A stretch of DNA of 64,000 nucleotides from Nautilus pompilius (Eukaryota; Mollusca; Cephalopoda; Nautilida; Nautilidae), in assembly GCA_018389105.1 (NCBI GenBank), contig JACATO010000330.1:1302001-1366000 (forward strand), read 5' to 3'. A model generated the notes under the pieces. It was not told where the DNA came from. It was given only the letters and a program-made list of their open reading frames with translations, and ran no database searches. The position numbers and the translations under genes are program-made. Position 1 is the first letter of the stretch, and each line of letters opens with the position of its first letter. This document shows, in pieces, positions 25,701 to 37,353 of this stretch.

Positions 25701-28700
25701 GTTATTTTGGGAACGTTGCACCACCTCATAAAACTGTCGCATCTGTGCTCTCCCAGCAACTATTATTTAAATGGATCTATGTAAATGTGTATTTAAAACA
25801 AACAAAAGGCATCATTCACGTGTGTTTTATTTTGGACCCAAACTCAATGCAAAAAGAAAAGTATGAACAAGCACTAAGATTTACTGATAATGAGTTAATG
25901 CTGTAAACGCCTGGAAAATAGACAGGAACAGCAAAAGAACTTCAGTTTAAAGGTCCAGTGGAAAGATTATATTAGATTAGCATTTAAAAATTGCTATAAA
26001 ACAAAAATGACAATGTAAATATTAGGAATAAATTGCTCATCTAATTAGAATGTATAAACTGACTCTCATGAACTAAAAATCAACAGATATATTTCATGAG
26101 ATGTTTAGGAAGATCTATTGAAGGAGGCGCAAACAATTATAAGATTCATGTTATATGGGATTGAAGCCTCGTGAACTGGTTAGTATTACCTAGCCATTAG
26201 ATAATTTCTAAAGGAATAAATTAAATTCTATATTTGTAATCTGGTAAAAAAAACACCAAATGTATAAGACATCTGGAAAAAAGTTATCTTTCCTTTACAC
26301 AATCATATCCTTTGCATGAAACAATATCACTTAGCACCACAAAGAAAAAAATATTTATCAGTTACTTATTTTCAATTCTAGTTCATACTGGAATTTCCAA
26401 ATGTCTTAAATTGTACCAATGTTAAAGTATCAAGACTTAACCCATTTCAAACAAATGCACAAACAGGTAAATGATCATGCCACAGGAAGTCATTAGATGT
26501 GCCCAAACTTACCATCAGATTTTGATAATGTCACTGCTAAAGGTGCACTGGACTTCCAAAGGAAGGCTTGTCAAGTAGTAGACACCAGCTCACACTAGTT
26601 CCAAAAATACAGGCCCTCAACTATAGTCCACACAACAATAGTCAGTAGCTAGAACCACCTCTAATGTAGATACCAAAAATCATGTCAGAAACAGTCTATG
26701 ATTTTTATTTTTGTCACAAATCAGACCCAAAGTGGGCAGTTGATCATGTTACACAGTGCGTAAAGCCATATTTAAGCTTAATAGCTACCAAGCTAAGTGT
26801 TTGTGAAGTTGGTTAATCATGTTTCTATTAGCCTGATATGGAAGACAATCAAAATATAGATATGACCATTCTACCATTACCTTCCACAGAGTTGTCTCTC
26901 TATGAAAATGTTCTTGCTAAACATGCAACCAAAAAACAACTCAACAATGTACATTTGTTGTACTAATGCATATATTTTGAATTCATCAGTCACTTTAGCC
27001 TATCAAGTTTGATTGCATGTTATAATTCATTCACTTTACACGAGCATGAATTACATGTAATGCAGTAAACCACCTTTATAGACAGCAACACTAGCGATAG
27101 AAAGAAAAAAAAAAAAACATTTTTTAAAGTCATAGCACCAGCCACTTATTGGGTAATTAATACTGTTTTCCTGATGAGGTAGGAAGTAATGGAAGAATGA
27201 TCATATCTATATTCTGATTGCCTTATCAAGCTAACAGAAACATGATTACCAAACTTCAGTGTCTAGCTTGTTAACTATTAAGCTTAAAACATGGCTTCAT
27301 GTAGTGTCACATGATCATACGCTCAATTTTGGTTTAGTTTGTGACAAAAGTAAAAATCATAGACCATCTCTGACACGACAATTGGAATCTGTTATAAATT
27401 GTCTCAAAAAATTCAAGTTTCATGACAAGTTGTTGAATTTTGTCACATTATTAAAAAGAACCTTTTTTCAAGTTCTCCAAAAGTCTAGTTTAAAAAGTTT
27501 TGTTTGAGATACAACTGAATTATTTACTTTAAATCGCTGCTGTTTCTTTTTGCAATGCTAATTTTCCTCAAACTTCATACTCCACTCTTCAAGCAGATTT
27601 TAAAGCACACAGCATGCAATTAATAATAGATATTATCTTTTAAAAGAAGATAGCAGCCAATACTGATTGCTACCTGATTAATAATAATAATGTGGTCTTA
27701 TCTAGGCTTCTTGCTTAAATGCAAAAAAATAACCACATTACATACAACAGCCAGCAATATTAATTTAGTTACCCAAAAATCTAAGTATCCGACTGAAATT
27801 TACATCGTTTAAGTGTGGTTACATATATACTGGATGTCCGAGTGAACAAATAACCAGTTTGCATTTTCACCATGTTTAAAATAGGTAGAAACTGCAATAT
27901 TTCTGTTTACTCAAGGTTACGATGTAGGCCATTCAGAGTAAGTCCAGACTTGATGAGAAAATCACCAGTCTCAACATTTGTTGTGCATCTGTTGTCAAAA
28001 CTGTTATGAAGAATAATCAGGCAAATAAATGTCACTTCTGCAAAAAGTCAACTTGGAAAACCTTCAACAGTGACACCATAACAGAAACATGGAATTCAAT
28101 AACAGCCACAGAAATGAGCCATCGTTATTGCCATTCAGGCCACAGAGCATGGACAGCACATAAAAATGTCCAGTATTAATAATGCACCTTAAAGGATTTG
28201 GTTAGAGAACATGTCTGGCAAAACCCTTGGATCTAAGTTTTAGCAATTGATGTCTGCAAATTGCACCTGGGTTTAGACAACCTAATTAAGATCTTTAACC
28301 CACAGTAAAGTATGGAAATACAACTGGCTACAATCTGACATTATGGAAAGACAGATTTGGTATTTAAATTTGGCTAAGTACATGACCATTTCAGACATAT
28401 CCTACCAGTGCATCAATAAGATATACTGAAATCTGATGTCCATCCTTTTTCAGGAGGATAGAGCTGCATGTCACATTCTCATGTGACCAGTCTGGAAGAA
28501 TGAATGAATACATGGAACATCAGCTAAGAGAAACACATCCATGCCTTGCCAATAAGAAATTAAAAGGTCTCATATAGCTGCAGGAAAATTTGGACCAGCC
28601 TCTGACACACAATCTCAGATTCAATTCAAAATAGGGTAAAAGCTATGTTGCAAAGGGTAACATAATCAAGTACTAACATGACAAATTTTTTGTTACTGTC

Positions 28701-31700
28701 TTTGTTTGCCAGTTTTCTCAACAACCAAACATACAACAAAAACGGGAGGGTTATCTTAAACTTGGTACCTTATCATATAATTCTATCTGACAAGCAGTTT
28801 GTACTAACCATAATGATCACAATTTAAAAAAAAAATTTTCTAATTAACTTTTTAATTCATTTGATATCCAACATAAGATCTAATGTATTTTTAATGTAAA
28901 TCTGTAATAAGCTTTTACTGACAAAGAAGATAAAACAAAATTTATTCTCAAGTTATGCAAATGTTGGTTCCCAAAGCAGGTAGTGCAAATACAACATGTG
29001 CACATATACATAGGCTGCACTTTATTAACACCCAGACTTTCTGACCTGAACTGCAGGTACAAACTAGGCTAACCACATAAAGTGACAGATGATGATCCCC
29101 TGCAGCACTATATATGCTCTGACTGGAAATGTACTTGTCCAGCAGATATAGTGACAGGCAAAAAGCATTATGACATTTTAAAAAAAAGACATAGAAGTAG
29201 GTGCACATCTAGCAGGTGCCAGAGTGGCCAAAACATTTCATTGGTAGGCTGCTCTAAAACACCAATTATTCAAGTCTATCAGCAATGGCAAAAAAATTTA
29301 AATGTCTGCTGCAAGGGAAAAACTGTGCCCATAAACTAGTGATGGAAGAAAAAGGTTAGACAGGATATTAAAGTCCAACTGTTGTTAAACAATAGATAAA
29401 CTAACAGAGAGATTCAATGCAGAGTAGTCCACATCCATCTACCAATCTCCAACAGTACCTCGTGAAGAATATTGCAATAAATAGACTTTGCCAGTAAGAG
29501 ATCACTGTGTAAACCATAAATCACAGTTACCAACTTGAAAAATGTCTTGAATGGTGTAAAGAAGAGCAGACATTGGACTGAGAAAGACTGGTGAAAGTGA
29601 CATAATCTGAGTTGTCAGCTTCACCCTTTTTTTGTAGAGATACAAGACAGATTTGGAGAAAACAAGCCACTCCACTCCTCTTATCCAACTATCCAAGCCT
29701 TTTGTGAAGTCATGGTGAGTGGGCATGCTTTGTTGGAATACCATACATCCATTGGTCCCTTTAGAAGGCAGGAATAAATGCCAAAGCTTACCTCAGCATC
29801 ATTTCCAATCAAGTACACTTAGTAGTGCTTTATATCTTCTCTGACAGGGACAGCTATTTCCAAGATAACAATGCTCCCCATCCACTATGCCAACACTAAA
29901 CACTCTACATCCAAGGCTTGAGAAATAGGAAGATTGCAGGCATGTTCCATGAACAGCACCATCCCTTGATCTCAATCTAATTAAGCATGTGGGATAAACT
30001 TGAGAGGGGTGTTTTCCATCACAATCAAATTCCTATCTCACTCTATACATTACATACAATATTAATGACTAAATAGAGAAATATGCCTTAGAACACATTT
30101 TAGCACTTTGTGGAAATTCTATGCTACATCATGTCATGACTGTTTTTTTGGGAAAAAGATTACCCAAATTGCTATTAGGTATACAAAATCAGGTTGTGCA
30201 ATGTCCATTGCATTCTACATTAGACTCCCATTGTTTCAAAGTTTTGCTATGTCAAACTTTTTTCAAATCCCTGCACAAATTAATTAAATTTACTCCTTTT
30301 ATTTAAATCCTCTGGTTATGTCAGTTTTTCTTTGAAAAGACATTTGGATTTGATGAATACAGGAGCACAGTGAGGTATGATCAATTACTCTCCTAGGCCG
30401 ATAGAGAAGAAACAATGCCAATTTTGCAGAAATAATTAACACCTTTTCAAGCAACAATTCAGTAATCACCTGGAGAAACAAATGTTTACAATAAGTTTTG
30501 GTTGATCAAAACATCTTCATTGAAGCAGTGAGAATTGTGTCAGATTGTTGAGTTGTGAACTATATATATATATAGTGATTTATTATAAAATATTCAAAAA
30601 TAATTTTACCAACTTTTGTATTTTATAGTCATAGTTGTTTTTACATTACTGTACTCATTGCTTGTTGACATTAATTCAGGTACTATAAGTTTGGCAGCAT
30701 AAAGAAAGTACAAGTTAGATGTAAAGTCTGTTGAGGATATATATGTATAAGCTATAAAAGGTGGAAGGTGACAAGAAAAATCCATAAATTGTCAAACAGT
30801 TTGGTGTCCCAGCAAATACAGTATCAACGTGGCTAAAAATAACGACAGTATTACTGCAGCATATGAACAATCAGTATTTGGCCCAGCAACAAAAATGAAA
30901 ACTGAATACTCAGATGTTGAAAAGGCCCTTGATCTGTGGTCCAAGGATGCATTTACCAGCAATGTTTTCATTAACACTCCCAACTTTAGAACTTGTCAAA
31001 AAACTCTGACACCAAGATTTCCTCTGCAAAGGGTAATTGAGTCATTTTAAATAGCATCATGGATGTGCTTATAAGATAAATCGGTGGAAAATCACGTGAC
31101 GCTCCTGCAGACAAAATGGACTCCTGGAAAACTGGTTACCCGTCAACCTATTGAGCCCAGTTATATCAAAATCCAGTCAGCTCAAATAAAACCACCAAAC
31201 CTCCCCAAAACTTTGAGATAACAGGAGACTACCATTTCATGATGCATACACACAGACATTAACAGAGAAATACATTTCAAATTTGCATCCACAAAAGTAC
31301 CATGGGCATTCAGATTAATACAAAAAAAAAAAAAAAACAGCAAATGTGAAACTCTTCTTAGATAAGAATGGAGATAAATTGTTAGTGATGTATTGTCTAC
31401 TGAAGGTTAGCTCAGGCATTTCCAATTACCTTACCTGTACTAACTAAACTAACAAATGAATCTGTTTTAGCATCACATCTATCTATCTTCTTTTGGTCCA
31501 TAGCTCAGCTATGGCTAGGTATTGCTGAAGCTGTCATTTCACTGAACTGTCATATTCTCAATGTTTCTGATAACTTTATTTTGAGAGATTTTGTAACAAG
31601 TTTGATAAATTTGGAATTCCAAAATAGCGATGAGACTTTTGTGGGTATGTCCCACTGAGAGACAGTGTGTCATGTGTAGCTCTTGAAGCAATAGAACTGT

Positions 31701-34700
31701 CACATAATTCACGTCTTGAACTGACAGAGTTGAATGAGTTGTACAAGTCACATACAAATACCCCTATACTGTTTCCTTCAGTGCATACACATAAAGAAAC
31801 TGAAAATCTGCCTAGGTGACCAACTCAATCTTCTAATTTGCTGCAATTTAAAAAAAAAAATCCAGTAAATAATAACATTTTTTAATGATACAAGGTAAAC
31901 AGGAATTGTTTTGATCTCTCTAACAAAGGGTACTAATTAATATTACTCTTACAAAGAGTTCCATTCTTACTCAGTAACAGTCTTGGCAGCTTAATAATGT
32001 GGATGGTTTGGAGTTAGTAAAATACATTGGCCAGACTTTCCATTACCACTGACCGACCTACATGTTAATGACAATTGCTGAAAAATTGTTAACATATTTA
32101 GAAAGAAACAGATTGCATTCACAAGTTAACTCTTTTACTGCCAAGGTTTTTTTTTACATCATTCCCATTAACAGATTAACTCCTCCACTGACAGATGATT
32201 TGGAATCCCCCCCCCCCACCAAGGGCATTCACCAATGATTAGGCTAACAATATTCAGTGTTACTGATCAGCCATATATCAAATGTCACAAAAACTGTTAG
32301 ATCATTGATCTCTGACTTTGGCAATCAGTAAAATGTGATCTTTAATCAGAGATCTCTAACTTTGGCAGGGAAAGGTTAAAGTTATAATGAAAATTGTATG
32401 ACATCAAGAAAATTGTGACCAGGCTAACATGAGGGTCCTACTGAAACCTGCACAAACCTGTGTGGATCATTATCTTCCAAATTATGGATAACTAAATGAT
32501 TAAATAAAGTAACATACTCTTGACTTATGATCTCAAACAGCAAAACCATGATTTTATGAATTACGTCTAGTTTTAAGAAATGAGCAAGCAGCGATGTAAC
32601 AAGCAGAAGTGATCCATGTATGCCACAAATAGTATAGGAAGTGAAAAGTTTACTGTTAGAGAAGGGAAGTGATCTTCATGGCTTACAGACCTGTGGATTC
32701 TAGTCCAACTAATGATACAGTTGGTTAAAAGTTGCCAGCACAGACTCAATCTGTACCAGTACATTTTTGGGTTCATCCCCATCCCGCATAACAAAAAAGT
32801 TCACGTTTTGAACTTCCTGGCTTTCTCTGTACAGCAGGTAGCTTGGAGTAGCCACAGGACTTAAGAGAATGGCAAATCCACTCCAACCAAAATCATTTTC
32901 AGAAGACAAGATTTCTTTTATGAAAAAAAAATGCCATGAACTCTGGCATAACAGAAAGCAATTTTCAGATACTTGGTTAATTATCTAGGCTTTGGGCCAC
33001 TAAGAAAGAAAAAAAAATTCACTGACCTCCCTATTGTGACTGTATTTAGCTAATGACTAGATGATTTTGCTAGCTACCAAATTTAAAAAATTCTGGAGCC
33101 TTGTTTATTATTACAAGGCTATATATTCATCAGTAGACTTTGTCAGTTCTCTGTTAATCACTCTGCAACTACAATTTACTGTTTTCAAACTCTACACACA
33201 TCTAAAGATGGAATGCCTATTGTAATTTTTCTCTAAAAATGTATTTGTAAAATAAATATACTTTGTTTAGATTTAAATAATAGATATTGATAAAAGTCCA
33301 CCTATAAAAATTTCCCTAAACTTCAAAATTTGCTGGTAAAAAAATATTTGAATTTAAACAAATTAATCTGAGTAATTCTATGACACTAGAGTGCTATAAG
33401 TGTTGTGAAGTGTTCAAGCATAAATGTTTTAAATAAAATTTTACTTTACACTCAGTTCTTAAATTGCATTATTTAAACATTTTATGATAGTAAAATGATA
33501 GATACATCTTTAAATACAATAACCTTATTACACAGGTGCCTAACTGTAGACAGTTGATCAGCATTCAGCTTTTGTCTTGTCTTGTCACTTGCCTTCCATA
33601 CATCTTACTGTCACTGTCAACAAACAATTTAAATCTTGTTTTTAATCCCTAAAATCCATCTGTTATTTCCAGGGTCATTAAAATGAGTAGATAGCAAAAG
33701 CTTTTAGAATTCTGCAAACTAGAACAAGAATTTCCTAGTTAGAAATCACTGTCTGAGGAAAGTTTACATACTGATTATTACTTAACAGAGAGCAATGTAA
33801 CATTCTGTTAAATTAGGAAGAAAAAAGTGCATGTACTTACACACATAACCAAGATAATTTTCTGGAGAGCGCTGAAGGTGCATAGAAGCATAATGCAACT
33901 TTACTAAAGAAGGGGAATTCTAAACATGTATAATTGTGATATTAAGTTAAATTTCAAATGAGCCATCTGCAGAATTTTACAAAGATAAAAAAAAACACAG
34001 TTAGTCTATCTGTATTGCTAAATGCAAAGCTTATTGATCACACATCAACGCCAATGTGTTGATTAAATGAACTGAAATGAGAATCAAGCCAGTGAGATGG
34101 ATTTAACCATGAATGATCACATGTAAGATTTCAATGTCATATAGGCAACCATGCATGGCTGCACCTTGCCACACTGAGCTTGTGTTGCCAGCTGACTCAG
34201 TTTATCCCAAGCACTTATCTCAGCTACATGTTCATGCTTTCCCTTCAGTGGTTTTGGTTTGCAAATAAAACCTGTGCAAGCTGCTAACTTTAATGGTAGC
34301 TACAGCCTAATATACAACATAAAAATGAAAAAAAGCTGAACATTGCAGTTTACCATGGATTCAAACAAAGGTTTCACATTTTTTTAAAAAATATTTTAAT
34401 AATACTACAAATTTCCTGTGTACATGTGATATACTTTGTTCATAATGACAATGAGCTTGATTGATATTCCATTAAGTTGAAAAATAACACCTATTATTCA
34501 TTACCCAGAAGGTAGCACACTTACATACACATAAAAAAAAAAAAACTACCTACATTGCAGTTCCAGAAAAAACAGTTTAATAATTTCTTGTATTTAACCA
34601 ATATCAATGTAATAGCACTGAAAGCTTGAATACCATAAAAACAAATTATAAATTTACATGGCATGCTACAAAAACTTAAAGATGCAAACTGGCCTTTTTA

Positions 34701-35756
34701 ATTATAAGTATTTGAAACAAGTCCGTGAAACTGATTGATCACTTTTGTCCAACACTGTTAAGTGTTTATCATCTAACCCCTAACCTTACTTTACATAAAT
34801 AAAAAAGCAAGGCAATAATTAATTATCAAGCTGTACTGGGTGAGTTTAGAAGTAAGAGTTCACCTTCAAATGCCGAGTCATCCAGTAATCAAATTTCCAA
34901 CAGCCCTTATCCTTCCTCACACTTCTTTATTCTGTGTGTGATCAGGGTCTTCATCTAAAACCACTTAGTTCCAGGATTGTCTATCATACGGTAAAAAGCA
35001 TTCGCCCCAAGTGACCATCTTGAAAGAGTTGTTGTTACTCCGGATTATACAAATTTAATTAGGGAGAAGTTCTTGACCTTTTTATATATAAATAAAAGGT
35101 CATAATTTGGGGGGGGGAAGGCTCCCCCCCGCCTGGTCCTAAAGGTATGATTACAGAGCTACGAAATGGCAGGAATCTTAATAAGCGAGGGGGTAGTTTC
35201 CAATACGCGTGGGAGGACTGTGGAGCAGGACTAAGCATTAAGCTGTTATTCTGATGTCCCTTGACTGTGGACAACATCAATCCTTTTTTTTTTTTTTAAC
35301 CTTTATTTTATTTGCTAAGAAAGAAAGGAAGGGGTTACCCCCCGCACGTGTTGACGACTAACTGGCGTCCAACACGCTACTTCCTCCAGCTCGTTCCTTT
35401 AATTACATGTTGCTAGTTATTCGGAAATTTTAGCGGGGTTTCTCGCCACCCTCCTCCTCCTCCCAGTTACCTTATTCATGTTAATGGCCAACGCAAGGGC
35501 TTAAGACCGAGGAGCTGGAAGCTCAGGAGGGGGATAAACGAAGTAGCCGAGGAGGGTACGTACATCTGCTCGGCCGGAGAAGACCTCGAGCCCCACCGTG
35601 GCGGCTGCTCAAAGCGAAAGGAAAAGGAGGAGGGGAAAAAAGGACCGGAACCCCCCTCCACACAGCTACAAACACCTCAAGACGCTCTTACTTTTTCACT
35701 TTGTGCCCCTTGAGTTTCAGCTTTCCGCCCTTCGCGAAGGCATAGGAGTCCGCCAT
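13715..35756 (-). CDS. FRG1: FRG1 protein, complete gene in eight coding exons
   Basis: FRG1 is a conserved nuclear and nucleolar protein tied to RNA processing and actin binding, with a beta-trefoil, fascin-like fold. Minus-strand exons in gene order are 35756-35692, 24373-24294, 19184-19059, 18500-18331, 15961-15857, 15410-15319, 14551-14441 and 13751-13715. All have GT-AG borders and consistent phases, giving 261 codons (human 258). Landmarks are [17 protein letters not shown] at the start, a lysine-rich linker ([10 protein letters not shown]), [34 protein letters not shown] and [18 protein letters not shown], then [33 protein letters not shown] and [19 protein letters not shown] at the C-terminus. 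Each matches vertebrate FRG1 in order. Exon 5 is the most divergent (see findings). Introns 2 and 1 (5.1 and 11.3 kb) hold most of the repeats. It is transcribed toward the DCN1-like gene and starts 110 bp from the BTBD17-like first-exon donor. Confidence 0.96.
14036..14240. repeat. Possible old SINE remnant in FRG1 intron
   Basis: A block richer in GC than its surroundings contains GGTTTCCTCCCACATCTAAA, a motif resembling the conserved body of several tRNA-derived SINEs. No tRNA promoter boxes, tail or target duplication were found. Weak call. Confidence 0.25.
16506..17568 (-). mobile_element. Mariner DNA transposon with TIRs, internally deleted (1063 bp)
   Basis: Both ends read TTAGGTCGTTACAAAAG inward, followed by less perfect inverted similarity for about 30 bp, and TA target duplications flank it (16504-16505, 17569-17570). 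The minus strand encodes mariner pieces: an HTH region at 17225-17010 ([20 protein letters not shown], then [16 protein letters not shown]), then [17 protein letters not shown] with the second catalytic Asp, and at 16860-16626 [19 protein letters not shown] with the third Asp and GINALV near the end. The segment that should carry the first catalytic Asp is absent, and the element is shorter than the roughly 1.3 kb typical of the group. At least one frameshift separates the second and third Asp. It is therefore non-autonomous. It sits in the FRG1 intron between exons 4 and 5, in the same orientation as FRG1. Confidence 0.93.
18050..18062. repeat. Poly-C/poly-G run
   Basis: Thirteen C in a row on the plus strand, so a G13 tract on the FRG1 sense strand inside its intron. 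Such runs can form G-quadruplexes and are prone to length change and sequencing error. Confidence 0.9.
20928..21180 (-). repeat. tRNA-derived SINE, full length with perfect target duplication
   Basis: It is flanked by identical 12-bp copies of TGCATTTATATT (20916-20927 and 21181-21192). On the minus strand it begins with a tRNA-like promoter head, with an A box in TGGCGCAGTGGGTAGCGAG and a B box in GTGGGTTCGATCCCC. A roughly 170-bp body follows and it ends ...GACAAGTGAAGTG. The perfect duplication indicates target-primed retroposition and a fairly recent insertion. A second, truncated copy of the same body lies at 57628-57774. The family name cannot be fixed from here. Cephalopods and other molluscs are known to carry tRNA-headed SINEs of this plan. 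Confidence 0.88.
22475..22545 (-). repeat. Possible tRNA-like SINE head
   Basis: On the minus strand TGGCATAGTGGTTAG (22539-22525) fits the A box of a type 2 pol III promoter. A degraded B box-like stretch lies about 35-45 bp downstream. No duplication or tail was found. Confidence 0.3.
23409..23450. repeat. 42-bp near-perfect palindrome with a (TA)n centre
   Basis: AAATGTTCAACATAT at the left is matched by its exact reverse complement at the right, around a central TA run. The arms are not simple repeats, so this is more than an AT microsatellite. It could be a tiny foldback element or a decayed MITE centre. Confidence 0.8.
23830..23911 (-). repeat. tRNA-Arg-like sequence, probably a SINE head
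   Basis: On the minus strand the stretch runs GTTCAGTGGTAGACTACTGG then ACTTCTAAGGTCAAGAGG. It has an A box-like segment followed by an anticodon arm that would read TCT with the usual CT..AA loop context, as in tRNA-Arg. The T arm is not intact and the cloverleaf does not close, so it is not a working tRNA gene. SINEs derived from tRNA-Arg are known in octopus, which would fit, but I cannot assign the family. Confidence 0.4.
24374..27900. other. Start of the 11.3-kb FRG1 first intron
   Basis: AT-rich sequence with many A and T runs. Apart from the repeats listed separately further right, no exon, RNA gene or transposon was recognised here. Confidence 0.5.
27930..28680 (+). mobile_element. 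Very old Tc1-like remnant
   Basis: The plus strand contains a degraded FQED-A-CH like motif near 28450 (compare FQQDNA..H around the second catalytic Asp of Tc1). Near 28595-28650 is a C-terminal stretch ending SIQNRVKAM, where the family has SMPxRVxAVI. Many stops intervene and no TIRs were found. Tentative. Confidence 0.38.
29390..30310 (+). mobile_element. Decayed Tc1-like transposon
   Basis: Plus-strand pieces follow the Tc1 transposase order: [11 protein letters not shown] near 29645, KSHGE near 29710, [18 protein letters not shown] near 29780, then YFQDNNAP near 29860 (second catalytic Asp) and an IPWPA.SPDLNPI-like region around 29960. A C-terminal open stretch follows to about 30300. 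Stops and frameshifts are scattered through it and no TIRs were resolved. It lies in FRG1 intron 1, antisense to FRG1. Confidence 0.6.
30700..31050 (+). mobile_element. Pogo/Tigger-type transposase N-terminal fragment
   Basis: The plus strand reads a CENP-B/pogo type HTH in pieces ([15 protein letters not shown], a [10 protein letters not shown]-like stretch). An open frame then begins [19 protein letters not shown] and continues [16 protein letters not shown], which matches the linker and second HTH of CENPB-like Tigger proteins. The DDE catalytic domain is not found downstream. It is a truncated fossil in FRG1 intron 1. Confidence 0.65.
31051..35340. other. FRG1 first intron, unassigned AT-rich DNA
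   Basis: No exon or identifiable transposon was seen. A C9 run lies at about 32209-32217. A 24-bp imperfect direct repeat around GATCTCTGACTTTGGCA lies near 32305 and 32350. Confidence 0.45.
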
Positions 35757-35761
35757 GTTGG
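35750..35761 (-). promoter_or_regulatory. YY1-like element covering the FRG1 start codon
   Basis: CCGCCATGTTGG reads CCAACATGGCGG on the minus strand, with the YY1 core ATGGCGG formed by the FRG1 start codon and the following codon. YY1 sites placed over the initiation codon of housekeeping genes are well known in animals. Confidence 0.55.
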
Positions 35762-35779
35762 ACATCGCGTCACTTCACG

Positions 35780-35869
35780 AGACTCGGCGACTCCTCCCCC
35801 CCCCCAGATCTCTCTCTTCCCGTCTGCTCCGCTTTCTCGGTGGTCGTCCCCGCTACTACTCCGTCGATG
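35780..35869 (+). other. First exon of the BTBD17-like transcript, ending on an ATG
   Basis: The stretch ends CCGTCGATG directly followed by the donor GTGAGT (35870-35875). The last three exon bases are an ATG. Spliced to the acceptor at 52313, the reading continues ATG AGA ATG GAG in frame with the BTB protein and adds two residues (M-R) before the internal ATG. The 5' limit is unknown and the link across 16.4 kb is inferred from phase and lack of any other recognised gene between. Confidence 0.5.
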
Positions 35870-36155
35870 GTGAGTTGTTCGTTGTCGCCTTTCTCTCTTC
35901 TCCTCTCCCTCGCCGCCCCATTCTTTCCGACCAAGTGAATTTAAAAATTTTTTTTCTGAGTGAATTTCAATTCTTCGCGTTAATCTTCAGCATCGCATCA
36001 CGTGCATCATTGTTGACGGAGGAGGAGGAGGAGGCTGTGGGGGGGGGGGGGAGGAGAGTCTCAAGCTTTCTTTTGTTTCCTCTCTTCGGTCTCGGTCACA
36101 AAATCGGTCTTGGATATTTCCCATAGTCTGTCTATAAATAACAACTGTGCCTCAT

Positions 36156-36164
36156 TTATTATTA

Positions 36165-36195
<31 letters not shown>

Positions 36196-36196
36196 T
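36156..36196. repeat. (ATT)n microsatellite
   Basis: About 12 ATT units with one interruption, early in the BTBD17-like first intron. Confidence 0.9.
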
Positions 36197-36328
36197 CCTC
36201 ATATGTCTGTCTTTGTACTTTTATTTAAAAGTTTAACGAAAGCTGGTTAAATTGTCCCCCCCCTCTCTCCCCACTGTTAGGTGATTCACATCATTATTTT
36301 GGCCACGAGACGAACCACGCAATCGGAG

Positions 36329-36704
36329 GTCAGAGAGAGAGAGAGAGACATATAGATATATATATATATATATAATATAGAGAGAAGAGAGAGAGTCAGT
36401 CAGAGAGAGACATATATATATATATATAGAGAGAGAGTCAGTCAGAGAGAGACATATATATATATATAGAGAGAGAGAGAGTCAGAGAGAGACATATATC
36501 TATATATATATATAGAGAGAGAGAGTCAGTCAGAGTGAGACATATATCTATATATATATATAGAGAGAGAGTCAGTCAGAGAGACATATATATCTATATA
36601 TATATATATAGAGAGAGAGAGTCAGTCAGAGAGAGACATATATCTATATATATATATATATAATATAGAGAGAAAGAGAGAGTCAGTCAGAGAGAGACAT
36701 ATAC

Positions 36705-36737
<33 letters not shown>

Positions 36738-36879
36738 TCAGTCAGAGAGAGACATATATATATATATATAGAGAGAGAGAGTCAGTCAGAGAGAGACATA
36801 TATATAGAGAGAGAGAGTCAGTCAGAGAGAGACATATATATATATATATATATAGAGAGAGAGTCAGTCAGAGAGAGAC

Positions 36880-36911
<32 letters not shown>

Positions 36912-37045
36912 TCAGTCAGAGAGAGACATATATATTATATAGAGAGAGAGAGAGTCAGTCAGAGAGAGACATATATAGAGAGAGAGAGTAGTCAGTAGAG
37001 AGACATATAGAGAGAGAGAGAGTCAGTCAGAGAGAGACATATATC

Positions 37046-37090
<45 letters not shown>

Positions 37091-37141
37091 GTCAGTCAGA
37101 GAGAGACATAGAGAGAGAGTCAGTCAGAGAGAGAATTAATC

Positions 37142-37178
<37 letters not shown>

Positions 37179-37353
37179 GAGTCAGTCAGAGAGAGACATA
37201 TATCTATATATATATATATAGAGGAGTCAGTCAGAGAGAGACATATATAGAGAGAGTCAGTCAGAGAGAGACATATATCTATATATATCTATATATATAT
37301 ATATAGAGAGAAAGAGAGAGTCAGTACAGAGAGAGACACATTAGAGAGAGAGA
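36329..37353. repeat. Compound minisatellite of (TA)n, (GA)n and GTCAGTCAGAGAGAGACA units
   Basis: About 21 units of roughly 30-65 bp are repeated head to tail. Each has a GTCAGTCA core, a short GA block ending in GACA, a TA run of variable length and another GA run. Some units lack the TA run or carry TATC or AATATAG variants. Length differences between units come mostly from the two dinucleotide runs, as expected of replication slippage inside a larger tandem array. It lies about 460 bp downstream of the first-exon donor. Confidence 0.95.

Larger units (their letters stand above)
35340..36130. promoter_or_regulatory. CpG-rich divergent promoter of FRG1 and the BTBD17-like gene
   Basis: GC- and CpG-rich block in AT-rich DNA. 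The FRG1 start codon (minus, 35756) and the donor ending the plus-strand first exon (35870) are only about 110 bp apart, so the two transcription starts must be very close or overlap. It contains a CACGTG E-box at 35345-35350 and a YY1-like element at 35750-35761. No TATA box is evident between the starts. Confidence 0.7.

Noticed and set aside
31539-31757. 72-codon minus-strand frame in FRG1 intron 1
   Set aside because: No motif, no splice sites, composition like the surrounding intron.
32573-32909. Two overlapping minus-strand open frames
   Set aside because: They start without clear splice sites or good start codons and match no family I know. They might be an unidentified repeat, but that cannot be supported.
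35755-36126. 123-codon plus-strand frame across the FRG1/BTBD17-like promoter
   Set aside because: It reads through the first-exon donor into intron, is rich in R, P and S as expected of CpG-rich DNA, and resembles nothing known.
36329-37353. Regular repeats that could be mistaken for a CRISPR-like array
   Set aside because: The spacers are themselves variable TA and GA runs, unit length varies, and the context is animal intron. It is a minisatellite.
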